From positions 1-64,000 of the forward strand of contig CALRLF020000015.1 in the NCBI GenBank assembly GCA_943368475.1: a stretch of 64,000 bases of DNA. Reading direction: 5' to 3'. Positions 10,105 to 19,425 of the stretch are shown here, in pieces (position 1 is the stretch's first letter; the number at the start of each line of letters is the position of its first letter). The notes under the pieces are model-generated. The model saw only the letters and a list, made by a program, of their open reading frames with translations. It had not been told where the DNA came from and made no database searches. This DNA is from UBA1930 sp943368475 (lineage in GTDB: Bacteria; Bacteroidota; Bacteroidia; Chitinophagales; Chitinophagaceae). The position numbers were made by a program, and so were the translations under genes.

Positions 10105-11232
10105 TTAGTTTGTCGCAATCATTTTTAAGCAAACAGGCGAACCAACTTTTATTTCAATATTGGTATAGGTTAATAACCCAGTTTGTTTGTTTCTTTTAAA
10201 AACAAAAATATTGTCTGATTTTTGATGGGCTACTAATAAAAAAGTATCGGTTGGATCAATTATAAAATTTCTTGGAGTTTTACCTAAGGAAGATTGTAAA
10301 CCAACATAAGTTAACTTTCCTGAAACTGCATCTACTTTGTATATAGCAATGGTGTTGTACTTACCACGATTGGTGGCATATAAAAATTTACCGTCGTTGG
10401 ATAAATGAATATCGCCACTGCCTTTATCTTTATTATTGGTCGTATCTGTGCTAATATTTTGTATTAAAGGTATGCCAGGTTTGTTTGCAAACACATCAAT
10501 TGTTCCACTTAGTTCATTAATGGCATAAAGCGTTTTTGTTTTTTTATTAAAGGCTATATGTCTTGGTCCATTGCCAGGTGTAGAAATAATATCATTTAAT
10601 GAATCAACAGTTAAAGGGGTTGTTGAATGATTGCTGTTAAATGCATATAAGCTAATTTTATCAGTACCTAAATCGGTTGCAGCAATAAACTTTTCATCTG
10701 GAGAAAACACAACAGTATGTGCATGTGCTTCAGATTGCCTGCTTTTTACAATGCCACTTCCATTGTGTTGAATTAACTGTTGCAATGGAGCAATACTTCC
10801 ATCTTTATTAATGGGCAAACAAGAAACATTTCCTGATGTGTAATTGGCAGTAAACAGCCATTTGTTTTGTTTATCTACAGTTATATAACATGGGTTTTTG
10901 CCTTGTACACTTTCTTTATTAATAAAGCTTAATGAACCTTCTTTTTTATTGAATGTATATGCAGCTGCAGTACTAATTTGCTGTACAATATTTTCGTTTA
11001 CCGCATATACAAATTTTTCGTTTTTGCTGATGGCTAAATACGATGGGTTATCGGATGCTATTTTGCTTACAAAACTAGCGTCACCAGTTGTTGTATTAAA
11101 GCGATATACATAAATACCTTCTCCATTACCCTTGGGTTTGGTGTAGCTGCCAACCAATAAATAATATTCTTTGGTTTGAGCAATAGCTGATAAACTGATA
11201 ATACTGAAAATGAATGTTGCTAAAAATTTCAT
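10105..11232 (-). CDS. Secreted lactonase family (6-phosphogluconolactonase-type) beta-propeller
   Basis: 375 residues from the ATG at 11232. The frame is open further upstream, but only this start gives a clean signal peptide (MKFLATFIFSIISLSAIAQ). Seven-bladed propeller of the Pgl/lactonase family: YYLLVGSYTKPKGNGEGIY at the mature N-terminus, then YLAISKNEKFVYAVNE, AHAHTVVFSPDEKFIAATD, GNGPRHIAFN and NFIIDPTDTFLLVAHQ. Cytoplasmic relatives hydrolyse 6-phosphogluconolactone. With a signal peptide this one acts in the periplasm, so another lactone or carboxymuconolactone-like substrate is likely. Confidence 0.85.
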   Translation of the reverse strand: MKFLATFIFSIISLSAIAQTKEYYLLVGSYTKPKGNGEGIYVYRFNTTTGDASFVSKIASDNPSYLAISKNEKFVYAVNENIVQQISTAAAYTFNKKEGSLSFINKESVQGKNPCYITVDKQNKWLFTANYTSGNVSCLPINKDGSIAPLQQLIQHNGSGIVKSRQSEAHAHTVVFSPDEKFIAATDLGTDKISLYAFNSNHSTTPLTVDSLNDIISTPGNGPRHIAFNKKTKTLYAINELSGTIDVFANKPGIPLIQNISTDTTNNKDKGSGDIHLSNDGKFLYATNRGKYNTIAIYKVDAVSGKLTYVGLQSSLGKTPRNFIIDPTDTFLLVAHQKSDNIFVFKRNKQTGLLTYTNIEIKVGSPVCLKMIATN

Positions 11233-11368
11233 AGTGTGTTGTTGAATAAAGTTATACTGTTGAAAGGCAGCTGGTTTGAAGCGATTACCGCCACGACGTA
11301 GGAGTGGAGTAAAAGCGTAAAGCCATAACTGCTGTTTAAATTTGTACATTGGTTGATTGCCCCAAAAA

Positions 11369-12646
11369 CTAGTTTTCGTTTTTATATACTTTGCCGTCTT
11401 TCATTACAAATTTTACTTTGCTCATACTGTTTACATCTTTGGTTGGGTCGCCTTCAATGGCAATAATATCAGCTAGTTTCCCTTTTTCAATTGTACCTAA
11501 AATATCACTGATGCCCAATAAGTCGGCTGCATTAACGGTGGCAGATTGGATGCACTCTAAAATTGGCATACCCACCTCCGTCATGTACACAAATTCCTTC
11601 CAGTTTTTTCCATGTGCATACACACCTGCGTCGGTACCAAATGCAATTTTTACACCAGCTTTATAAGCTTTACCAAAAGTGGCTTGTATTTGTGGACCTG
11701 TTGCCAATGCTTTAGGAGTAACAATTTCGGTGTAATAACCCGGAATTTTTGCACTGTCGGCAACGGATTTACCTGCAACAATGGTTGGCACGAAATAGGT
11801 TCCATATTGTTTCATTAACTGCATGCCTTCTTCATCCATAAAAGTGCCATGCTCTATAGAATTTACACCACCACGAACAGCTCTTTTAATACCTTCTGCT
11901 CCATGGGCATGTGCAGCAACTTTATAACCATAATCTTTTGCAGCAGCAACAATGGCTTTTACTTCGGCCTCAGTAAATTGTGCATTGGCACCATCTTTGG
12001 CCTGGCTAAGAACACCACCAGTTGCAGTAATTTTAATTACATCGCTGCCTTCTTTATAACGTTGACGAACTGAATGATACGCATCATCTGCACCATTAAT
12101 TACACCTTCTTTAGGGCCTGGGTCTCCCATTAAATCTTTTCTGTAACTATTTGTTGGGTCAGCATGTCCGCCAGTTGTAGCAATTGATTTTCCTGCAGTA
12201 TAAATGCGTGGACCTATCACCAGTTTTTTGTTAATAGCATTGCGTAATGCAATATTAACACCACTACCACCTAAATCTCTAACAGTGGTAAAGCCACTCA
12301 TTAACGTTGTATTTACATACTGAATAGATTCAAATGCAATATCAGCAGGATTTTGTGTGAATTTATCAGCAGCATTCCCTTTTTTAGTTTCACTTTCTAC
12401 ATGTACATGGCAGTCTATTAGTCCTGGCATTACTGTTTTGCTTTTTAAGTCAATTACTTTGTCTGAACTTGTGCCTGTAGTGTACCCTTTTTGAACATCA
12501 ATAACTTTATTGCCTTCAATTACAATAGTCATTTCGGTGAGCACCTGTAATTGTTTAGGATCGATTAATTTGCCACAATGAATAATGGTTTTTTGGGCAA
12601 ATAGGATGGAGGGAATGATTAAAAGTAACAGCAAAAGTTGCTTCAT
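11369..12646 (-). CDS. Secreted metal-dependent amidohydrolase (imidazolonepropionase/prolidase-like)
   Basis: 425 residues. Signal peptide 1-17 (ends LFAQ). Amidohydrolase barrel with metal ligands HVH in VMPGLIDCHVHVE (about 80), the lysine-containing strand SDVIKITATGGV, histidines in YKVAAHAHG and NSIEHGTF, and the aspartate in AFGTDAG. This arrangement is that of the subgroup containing Xaa-Pro dipeptidases and Xaa-Arg carboxypeptidases, so a peptide or acyl-amino-acid substrate is plausible. C-terminal composite domain ADIIAIEGDPTKDVN is typical. Likely periplasmic. It is upstream of, and co-directional with, the lactonase (136 bases apart). Confidence 0.88.
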   Translation of the reverse strand: MKQLLLLLLIIPSILFAQKTIIHCGKLIDPKQLQVLTEMTIVIEGNKVIDVQKGYTTGTSSDKVIDLKSKTVMPGLIDCHVHVESETKKGNAADKFTQNPADIAFESIQYVNTTLMSGFTTVRDLGGSGVNIALRNAINKKLVIGPRIYTAGKSIATTGGHADPTNSYRKDLMGDPGPKEGVINGADDAYHSVRQRYKEGSDVIKITATGGVLSQAKDGANAQFTEAEVKAIVAAAKDYGYKVAAHAHGAEGIKRAVRGGVNSIEHGTFMDEEGMQLMKQYGTYFVPTIVAGKSVADSAKIPGYYTEIVTPKALATGPQIQATFGKAYKAGVKIAFGTDAGVYAHGKNWKEFVYMTEVGMPILECIQSATVNAADLLGISDILGTIEKGKLADIIAIEGDPTKDVNSMSKVKFVMKDGKVYKNEN

Positions 12647-12702
12647 GGCATAAAAGTTTGTTTGAAGATAAGGTTTAGTTGTTATCCTATTATCTTATAC
12701 AA

Positions 12703-12744
12703 CAAAAAACCAACTACTACACACAAATTGTGTGCAGCAGTTGG
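12703..12744 (-). terminator. Terminator of the 12768-13091 gene
   Basis: On the minus strand a 17-bp stem runs 12744 to 12710 with two G-U pairs. Their orientation (wobble on the minus strand, A-C mismatch on plus) supports minus-strand function. It is followed by six U. Confidence 0.8.
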
Positions 12745-12767
12745 ATATACCCTATACTCGAAAAAAC

Positions 12768-13091
12768 CTATAAAAGAATAATTAACAATAATAGTATTAT
12801 TATAATTGCACCAACTGAAAGATATACTCCACTACCACTGCTTTTCATTTCTTTTTTGATATTCCTTAATTCAATCCTTAACTCTTTTTTTTCAACTCTA
12901 GTTAAGTTTGATTTATCTATATTTTTTATTTCATTCAATCTTGTTAAAAGCTCTGTAGAACGGTTGTTTACTGTTGCAATAGGTGTTCTAGATTGTAAAG
13001 AATCAATTGTCATTGCTTGGGTAACAGTAGTGAAGCTTAATGATAAAAGCATAATACATGTTGTTATCCGGGCAATTTTTTTTGTAAGCAT
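12768..13091 (-). CDS. Small exported protein with C-terminal membrane anchor
   Basis: 107 residues. Signal peptide (ends TVTQA), a central charged helical part with alternating Lys/Arg/Glu (RVEKKELRIELRNIKKEMK), and a C-terminal hydrophobic run after SGSGVYLSVGA of about 18 residues rich in Ile and Leu. It looks like a single-pass anchored periplasmic helix. No family recognised. Its own terminator follows it and the FNR-type palindrome lies on the other side, nearer the ATPase gene. Confidence 0.6.
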   Translation of the reverse strand: MLTKKIARITTCIMLLSLSFTTVTQAMTIDSLQSRTPIATVNNRSTELLTRLNEIKNIDKSNLTRVEKKELRIELRNIKKEMKSSGSGVYLSVGAIIIILLLLIILL

Positions 13092-13230
13092 GTTTGTATG
13101 TTGAATGGTTTATAAGAATACAAAAGTGAGCTTTAAATTGGGTAGCATAACTACAGCAGAATGGCTAAAACTTACATGATTCACAGATTGTGCTATTGCA
13201 GAAAACAGGAGCAGGGTTTTTGTTTTACAA

Positions 13231-13246
13231 ACTGATACGCATCAGT
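13231..13246. promoter_or_regulatory. FNR/CRP-like operator upstream of the P-type ATPase
   Basis: Perfect palindrome ACTGATACGCATCAGT. Its core matches the FNR-family pattern TGAT-N4-ATCA. The centre lies 75 bases before the ATPase start. Assignment to an oxygen-responsive regulator is inference from the consensus. Confidence 0.5.
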
Positions 13247-13312
13247 AATTACATCAAATAAATGGAGCTCCTTTGTATTATTATTTATTGCAGTTTTCTA
13301 AATTAATATATC

Positions 13313-15805
13313 ATGCTACATGATGCAAATCAAGGACTGTCTAGTGAAGAAGTCATTGCCAGCCGGCAATTGAATGGCAATAATTCACTCGACTTAAAAG
13401 AAGATAAAGTGTTTCTTCAGGTGTTGAAAGAAATTGTACTAGAGCCCATGTTTATTATACTACTGGCTGCATGCATAGTATATTTTACAGTGGGGCAATT
13501 TAAAGAAGGTGTTATAATGTTGGTATCTATTTTTATAGTAGCTGGTATTTCTTTATTTCAGGAATATAGAAGCAAAAATGCAATTCAGGCATTAAAGAAA
13601 ATTTCAGCAGCCAAAGCCCATGTTTTACGCAATGGGATAGTTGAACAAATAGCTACCGAAGAAATTGTTGTAAACGATGTATTGCTGTTGGAAGAAGGTT
13701 ATGTGGTAGCAGCAGATGGAATAATTATTGCTGCTAATGATTTCTCAGTAAACGAATCTATTTTAACTGGTGAATCATTTGCAGTTGAAAAAAATACCGA
13801 TGGCTCAGCTGTTGTTTATAGAGGCACATTGGTAGCTAGTGGTAATGCTACCATTGAAGTAACTGCTGTTGGATTACAAACAGCTTTTGGCAAAATAGGA
13901 TTATCGCTTAAAGAAATTGTTTCAACTAAAACCCCCTTACAATTACAAATAAAATCGTTTGTAAAAAATATGGTTTGGGTTGGTATTGTTGCTTTTTTAA
14001 TTGTTGTTGGTTTTAACTATTTCCAATCGGGAGATTTAGTGAAATCTTTTTTACAGGGATTAACATTGGCTATGAGCATTTTGCCAGAAGAAATTCCTGT
14101 TGCATTCAGCACATTTCAGGCATTGGGAGCATTTAGGTTATTACGCAATCAAATTATTGTAAAGCAACCACAATTTGTAGAAACCTTGGGTTCAGCAACA
14201 GTTATTTGTGCCGATAAAACAGGTACGCTTACGCAAAATAAAATGCAAATTGAGTTTTTGTACGATGCTGCAACGCAACAATCGATTGCTGTAAAAAGTG
14301 AAAACACCATTCCGTCGATGCTGGTTGAATGTGCCATGTGGAGCAGTGAAACCAATCCCTTCGATCCAATGGAAAAAGCCATTCATCAATTGTATAAGCA
14401 AACAGCAAGTACTGATAAAAGAAACAGGTATAAGCAGGTACATGAATATCCCATAGGAGGCAAGCCGCCCATGATGACGCATGTTTTTAAAAGCGATACT
14501 GGTGAAGTTGTTATTGCTGTAAAAGGTGCAGTAGAAGCCATTTTACGCAATACTAAATTACCAATTGCACAATTAAAGCAGGTTGAAACACAGGCATTGA
14601 ATTATGCAAAATTGGGTTACCGTGTATTGGCTGTTGGTAAAGGCTTATGGCCTAATGAACAATGGCCAGCATCGCAAGAAGAATTTGAGTTTGAATTAAT
14701 TGGATTAATTGCATTTCAAGACCCTCCCAAAGAAAATATTGCAGCAACGATCGATACATTTTGCAAGGCTGGAATCACTGTAAAAATGATAACAGGCGAT
14801 TATGCCGAAACTGCATTGGCCATTGCTGCTCAAATTAAATTAACACATAATCAGGAAGTACTTACTGGTGCAGCAGTATTGGAATTATCGAAGGAAGCAC
14901 TACAGCAAAAAGTAACAACAGTTAATATTTATGCAAGAATGTTTCCTGAAGCCAAATTAAAAGTAATTGAAGCGTTGAAAGCCAATGGAGAAGTCGTAGC
15001 CATGACAGGCGATGGCGTAAACGATGGCCCTGCACTTAAAGCAGCACATATTGGTATTGCAATGGGGCTTCGTGGAAGTGAAGTAGCTAAAAGTGCTGCT
15101 TCATTAATATTAACCGATGATGATTTGGCTCATATGACTGATGCAGTTGCATTAGGCAGAAAGATATATGATAACCTTAAAAAAGCCATTCAGTATATCG
15201 TTTCTATTCATATACCTATCATCTTAATTGTAACACTGCCCTTGCTTTTTCTTTGGAAGTTTACCGATGTGTTTTCTCCAGTGCATGTAATTTTTCTCGA
15301 ATTAATTATGGGACCAACCTGTTCCATCATTTTTGAAAACGAACCCATAGAAATTGGAACAATGTTAAGACCTCCAAGAAAGTTGAGTACAACTTTCTTA
15401 ACGTTTAAACAACTTTTTATCAGCATTATTCAGGGTTTGGTGATTACTGCTGGATGTTTAGGAATTGGTTATTATTACATGCAACATGCAGCCAACGATG
15501 GGGTTATCCGTTCTGTTATTTTTATCACTTTGTTGTTTTGTAATGTATTTTTAACATTGGTAAATAGGTCATTTTACTATTCCATTATAACAACACTTTT
15601 TTATAAAAATAATCTTGTAGTAATTATTATTTTAATCACCCTGCTTTTTATTGCAATGGCACAATTTACACCATTTGTAAGAAATTTATTTCGACTAGAG
15701 CTTTTATCGTTTAGTACATTAGTTTGGTGTGCAGCAGTTGCAATGGCAAGTACTTGCTGGTTAGAAATATGGAAGTGGCTACAGCGTATCAAGACGCAAG
15801 TGTAA
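13313..15805 (+). CDS. Cation-transporting P-type ATPase
   Basis: 830 residues, ion-pumping P-type ATPase in the inner membrane. N-terminal cation-ATPase domain, actuator motif LTGES (about 152), the TM4 motif LPEEIPV (where Ca pumps have PEGLP), phosphorylation motif DKTGTLTQNKM (Asp about 301), MITGD and hinge GDGVNDGPALK (about 567). Several C-terminal membrane helices follow. Overall order resembles Ca2+/Mg2+/H+ pumps (P2/P3); there is no heavy-metal-binding domain or CPC motif, so copper/zinc export is unlikely. Ion cannot be fixed from sequence. The FNR-like palindrome upstream suggests control by oxygen or redox state. Confidence 0.88.
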   Translation: MLHDANQGLSSEEVIASRQLNGNNSLDLKEDKVFLQVLKEIVLEPMFIILLAACIVYFTVGQFKEGVIMLVSIFIVAGISLFQEYRSKNAIQALKKISAAKAHVLRNGIVEQIATEEIVVNDVLLLEEGYVVAADGIIIAANDFSVNESILTGESFAVEKNTDGSAVVYRGTLVASGNATIEVTAVGLQTAFGKIGLSLKEIVSTKTPLQLQIKSFVKNMVWVGIVAFLIVVGFNYFQSGDLVKSFLQGLTLAMSILPEEIPVAFSTFQALGAFRLLRNQIIVKQPQFVETLGSATVICADKTGTLTQNKMQIEFLYDAATQQSIAVKSENTIPSMLVECAMWSSETNPFDPMEKAIHQLYKQTASTDKRNRYKQVHEYPIGGKPPMMTHVFKSDTGEVVIAVKGAVEAILRNTKLPIAQLKQVETQALNYAKLGYRVLAVGKGLWPNEQWPASQEEFEFELIGLIAFQDPPKENIAATIDTFCKAGITVKMITGDYAETALAIAAQIKLTHNQEVLTGAAVLELSKEALQQKVTTVNIYARMFPEAKLKVIEALKANGEVVAMTGDGVNDGPALKAAHIGIAMGLRGSEVAKSAASLILTDDDLAHMTDAVALGRKIYDNLKKAIQYIVSIHIPIILIVTLPLLFLWKFTDVFSPVHVIFLELIMGPTCSIIFENEPIEIGTMLRPPRKLSTTFLTFKQLFISIIQGLVITAGCLGIGYYYMQHAANDGVIRSVIFITLLFCNVFLTLVNRSFYYSIITTLFYKNNLVVIIILITLLFIAMAQFTPFVRNLFRLELLSFSTLVWCAAVAMASTCWLEIWKWLQRIKTQV

Positions 15806-15890
15806 TGTTGGGTTATATTGTGCAACTCAATACTGGTAAAGCTTTGGAGAAATATGTGTCTAAGACCTTTAAATAGATTATCTTGCAAAA

Positions 15891-16433
15891 ATGAATAAAG
15901 ATACAATCGTTCAGTTTATTTGTTTTGAAACTACATTAAGTACTAATTTATTTATTTCTCAATGGAATCAATACAACAAGTCTAGTAATAGCGAATTGGA
16001 TATGACTTTGCAACAGTCAGAAAAAAATGGTGTGTTTAAATACATAACACAACATCGCTTTAAAAACGATGAAACGCAGTTTGTATTTACCAAACCCAAA
16101 AAATCTTCTAGAGTTCCAGAAATAAGTGTAAGAGAAAAGCAGGCTGGCGGTTATGCCATCATTCAATCAGAAAGAAAAGAGGAAGCTCACAAAGATGAGA
16201 GCAAGATTTTTGTATTTCTTGCCGATTCACCTTATGATTATGATATGTATAAAGAACTTTGTGCAAAAGCCAAGTTGAACATTTACGAAGCCTATTACCA
16301 AAATTCTAAGTATGCAGCTATTTTAGAAATCTTCTGCAAGCAAAAAGATGCAGCAGGTTTGGTTGAACAATTGAAACAAAATACTACTGCCGAAATTGGT
16401 GTTTACAACGAATGTGTTATGCAAACTGCATAA
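15891..16433 (+). CDS. Conserved-looking cytoplasmic protein of unknown function
   Basis: 180 residues without signal peptide or membrane segment. Alternating strands and helices (DTIVQFICFETTL, FVFTKPKK, KIFVFLADSPYDYDMYKELC) suggest an alpha/beta fold of the dimeric ferredoxin kind, but no family is recognised. It starts 85 bases after the ATPase stop and ends 4 bases before the convergent cold-shock gene. The ATG follows a TATCTTGC sequence that may be a weak promoter -7 box at a very short distance. Confidence 0.65.
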   Translation: MNKDTIVQFICFETTLSTNLFISQWNQYNKSSNSELDMTLQQSEKNGVFKYITQHRFKNDETQFVFTKPKKSSRVPEISVREKQAGGYAIIQSERKEEAHKDESKIFVFLADSPYDYDMYKELCAKAKLNIYEAYYQNSKYAAILEIFCKQKDAAGLVEQLKQNTTAEIGVYNECVMQTA

Positions 16434-16437
16434 CACA

Positions 16438-16884
16438 TTATTTTACCAATTTAACGTTCACAGCATTGGCACCTTTAGGCCCCATTTCAACTTCGAAGGT
16501 TACCTTGTTTTGCTCTTTAATTTGTTCACTTAAAGAATTTGCATGAACAAATAAGCTTTCCTGGGTTTCAGTATCTCTAATAAAACCATAACCCTTAGCA
16601 TCATTAAAAAAGGTAACAATGCCTTTTCTAATTAAGTCTTCAGGATTAATAGGAGCTTGTTTGGCCACACCTATTTCAATGTCTTCAACGTTAATTACAA
16701 TTTTCTTTTTTGGGTCCGGAGGGGTTGCAACCAAATTGCCATTTTCATCCAAATAAGCCATCATGCTTTCTAAGCTATTGCCACTTTTGGCATTGTCTTT
16801 ACGTTCTTGCTTACGCTCGGCTTTTTCTTTTTTCTCTTGTTGCTTTTTCTTTTCTCTTTCCTTTTTGTTCCATGTTTCCGCCAT
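16438..16884 (-). CDS. Cold-shock-domain protein with charged N-terminal extension
   Basis: 148 residues. The C-terminal cold-shock domain (about 86-148) shows GIVTFFNDAKGYGFI with RNP1-like KGYGFI and the RNP2-like LFVHAN, so it should bind single-stranded RNA or DNA. The N-terminal 40 residues are almost only Lys, Glu, Arg and Gln (KKEREKKKQQEKK-type). A short linker follows (EDIEIGVAKQAPINPEDLI). Plain CspA-type proteins are about 65-70 residues, so the extension doubles the size. Probable role: RNA chaperone in translation or ribosome assembly, cytoplasmic. Confidence 0.85.
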   Translation of the reverse strand: MAETWNKKEREKKKQQEKKEKAERKQERKDNAKSGNSLESMMAYLDENGNLVATPPDPKKKIVINVEDIEIGVAKQAPINPEDLIRKGIVTFFNDAKGYGFIRDTETQESLFVHANSLSEQIKEQNKVTFEVEMGPKGANAVNVKLVK

Positions 16885-17077
16885 ATTGCTTTACTTGTTT
16901 TATTGAATAATAATCTACGGAAAAGAGTGCTATTTTTTTCAACAGATTTGCTTAAAGGTAAGGTATTCTTGGCTGCAACAGTTTTATAAAAGTAAACGCT
17001 TGCTGTGGTTGGGTTGTAGCATATTTCAACTAAACCATTTTATACTTTGGGGCTCTCAACACCAATCTGTAACTCGG

Positions 17078-17156
17078 CTGTTGTTGCTGCTTTTCGCAAG
17101 TAGTCCTCGTAAACTGCGGGCTACTTTGCTACAATCAGCCAGCCCATCAGCAACAG
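17078..17156. repeat. Large imperfect inverted repeat
   Basis: Outer arms CTGTTGTTGCTG (17078-17089) and CAGCAACAG (17148-17156). Inner arms GCAAGTAGTCC (17096-17106) and GGCTACTTTGC (17119-17129). The composition is much more GC-rich than the flanks. No second copy was noticed in the window. Confidence 0.5.
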
Positions 17157-17260
17157 TACATATATGAGCAGTTTGAATAATTCAAATACACATTATTTGC
17201 AGCAAATAGGAGTGTTTGAAAATTGTACGGCTTAGTTTCAGCTTCTTTAGATTTTCACTT

Positions 17261-17379
17261 CGTAACAATTTAATTTAAACTTGTTACCATTTTTCGAGCA
17301 AAACGAATATTGAAAATCAACTACTTGTTTGTAACAAATTTTTAGTAACATTTTAAATTGTTACCAAAAATTTGTTACA
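17261..17379 (+). repeat. 119-bp GTAAC hairpin element, copy 1
   Basis: Begins CGTAACA, ends TGTTACA. The right-hand 50 bases (17330-17379) form a hairpin with 21-nt arms and the loop TTTTAAAT, one A-C mismatch. The left 27 bases carry a weaker GTAACA/TTGTTAC pair. Length matches the other four copies to within one base although the arms differ in sequence. This copy is not next to a PVDGG gene. Confidence 0.85.
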
Positions 17380-17934
17380 GCATTTAACTACAGCTGCATA
17401 AACAATGGTTATTAAGGATACCTGTAGAACAGATAGCTTTAAGTTATTGCTATTGTATTACCAAACCATATATTAGATTACCTGCAAAGCTTTTATTATT
17501 TTATCAATGGGAGTAGGTATTGCATGCTTAGTTTCTTTAAATGCTTTTGTAGTAGAGATTGTAAAACATAAAATGTAAACCCCTGCAATGTTTTTGGCTT
17601 ATGCAATATAGGAATACAGAAGATAGTATAGGGAAGGAAAATTGCGTAGAACTACGTAATTTTTGCATATTAAATATCTATAACTTCATTGCAGCGTTGT
17701 ATTTTTATGAAGTAGCGGTAAAGCAAGCATTGCAATATAGAGTAGCTCGTATATAAATAGCTATTTTAAAACAATGAAAACATCCGTAAAATGAAGCCGA
17801 TAGTAAAATTTAAAAAGGCTACATAAGTGCTATTGAAAATGAATGTATTGGCTTTTTGTTAGAATAGATGTATGACGCATATTTTATTGTTGCCTGCAAG
17901 GTGACACCTTAAAACTAAATATAATTTTTACTAA

Positions 17935-19425
17935 ATGAAAGTACTGCTTGACACTAATATAATCATTCATAGAGAGGCTAATAAAATAAATAATTTTTAT
18001 ATTGGACAGCTTTTTAATTGGCTAGACAAACTAAGATATTCGAAATATATACATCCAATAACGATTGAAGAGTTAAACAGGTATAAAGACCCTGTTTCTC
18101 TTCAAACAATGAATGTCAAAATTGAAAGCTATAACAAAATAATAAATCCAGCAGAAGATAATCCAATTTTAAATGAAGTAAGTAAGACTGTTGACAAAAA
18201 TGAAAATGATAGAAATGATTCAAAATTATTAAACGAAGTTCTTAGTGAAAGAGTTGACATTTTAATCTCAGAAGATAAAAAAATTCATACAAAAGCAGAA
18301 ATGCTTGGTATTGCAGACAAAGTTTATACTATTGACCAGTTTTTAGAAACAGTTATTGCAGATAACCCTTCCTTGGTTGACTATAAAGTATTAGCTGTAA
18401 AAAAAGAATACTTTGCAAAGATTGATTTAAAAAATTCATTTTTTGACAGTTTTAGAGAGGACTATACAGGCTTTGACAAATGGTTCAATAAAAAAGCTGA
18501 TGAAATTTCTTATGTATATTATCAAGACTTACAATTATCAGCATTTCTTTTTCTAAAAAATGAAGGGACTGATGAAAATTATTCTGACATCGAGCCTGTA
18601 TTTAAACCAAAAAAAAGATTAAAAATTGGAACTTTCAAAGTAACAAGTAATGGATATAAAATTGGAGAACGTTTTTTAAAGATAATTTTTGACAATGCCC
18701 TTCAATATAAAGTAGACGAAATTTATGTTACCATTTTTGAAAAAAGTCCTGAACAAATTAGGCTTATTAACTTACTCGAAGATTGGGGCTTTAAAAAATG
18801 GGGTGTAAAGACAGCAACAAACGAAATTGTATTAGTTAAGGACTTTGATAGAAATCAAGAAGTAGATTTGGAAAACCCCAAAAAAACTTTCCCATTTATC
18901 TCAATAACATCAAAAGTATTCATTGTCCCTATTTATCCAGATTATCATACAGACTTATTTCCTGATTCAATTTTACGAAATGAATCGCCGATTGACTTTA
19001 TTGAAAATAAACCTCACAGAAACGCTTTGAGCAAAGTGTATATCTCTCGTTCTCTTTTTAAAAATTTAAATCCAGGCGATATAATTGTATTTTATATGAC
19101 AGGAGGAATTTATAAAGGAGTTGTCACTACGTATGGAATTGTTGAGGAAATTATTGACAAGATTCCTAACCTAGAAACATTTATAAAACATTGCAAAAAA
19201 AGAAGTGTATTCAGTGATGAAGAATTAAAAAAACATTGGGATTATTATCCAAAACTAAAACCGTTTATTGTAAAGTTCATATATGCACATTCATTTAGAA
19301 AAAGACCAAATTTAAAATGGTTAATTGAAAATAAAATCATATCTGACGTAAACAGTGTGCCAAGAGGTTTTCAAGAAATACATAGAGATGACTTTTATAA
19401 AATAGCAAAATACGCTCAATCATAA
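17935..19425 (+). CDS. PIN - GNAT-like - PUA/EVE-like fusion protein
   Basis: 496 residues, first gene of a three-gene operon. The N-terminal 135 residues look like a PIN ribonuclease: MKVLLDTNIII with Asp6, EELNRY and the distal acidic segment DILISEDKKIHTKA. The middle (about 225-300) resembles a GNAT acyltransferase (IGERFLKIIFDNA, then LLEDWGFKKWGVK). The C-terminal part (about 320-490) reads like a PUA-superfamily EVE/ASCH-type domain (FIVPIYPDYHTDLFPDS, NPGDIIVFYMTGG, YGIVEEI). Inferred role: RNA cleavage or recognition linked to modified nucleotides. Stop overlaps the next ATG by one base. AT-rich compared with the housekeeping genes, suggesting transfer. Confidence 0.7.
   Translation: MKVLLDTNIIIHREANKINNFYIGQLFNWLDKLRYSKYIHPITIEELNRYKDPVSLQTMNVKIESYNKIINPAEDNPILNEVSKTVDKNENDRNDSKLLNEVLSERVDILISEDKKIHTKAEMLGIADKVYTIDQFLETVIADNPSLVDYKVLAVKKEYFAKIDLKNSFFDSFREDYTGFDKWFNKKADEISYVYYQDLQLSAFLFLKNEGTDENYSDIEPVFKPKKRLKIGTFKVTSNGYKIGERFLKIIFDNALQYKVDEIYVTIFEKSPEQIRLINLLEDWGFKKWGVKTATNEIVLVKDFDRNQEVDLENPKKTFPFISITSKVFIVPIYPDYHTDLFPDSILRNESPIDFIENKPHRNALSKVYISRSLFKNLNPGDIIVFYMTGGIYKGVVTTYGIVEEIIDKIPNLETFIKHCKKRSVFSDEELKKHWDYYPKLKPFIVKFIYAHSFRKRPNLKWLIENKIISDVNSVPRGFQEIHRDDFYKIAKYAQS

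Larger units (their letters stand above)
16885..17934. other. 1-kb stretch without a credible gene
   Basis: No ORF with coding character. It holds a large imperfect stem-loop (17078-17156) and one copy of the 119-bp GTAAC hairpin element (17261-17379). The rest, 17380-17934, is AT-rich sequence in which I see nothing. It separates the housekeeping segment on the left from the accessory segment on the right. Confidence 0.7.

Noticed and set aside
10105..11349. Lactonase start at 11349
   Set aside because: The extra 39 residues lack a signal peptide or homology; ATG 11232 gives a clear signal peptide.
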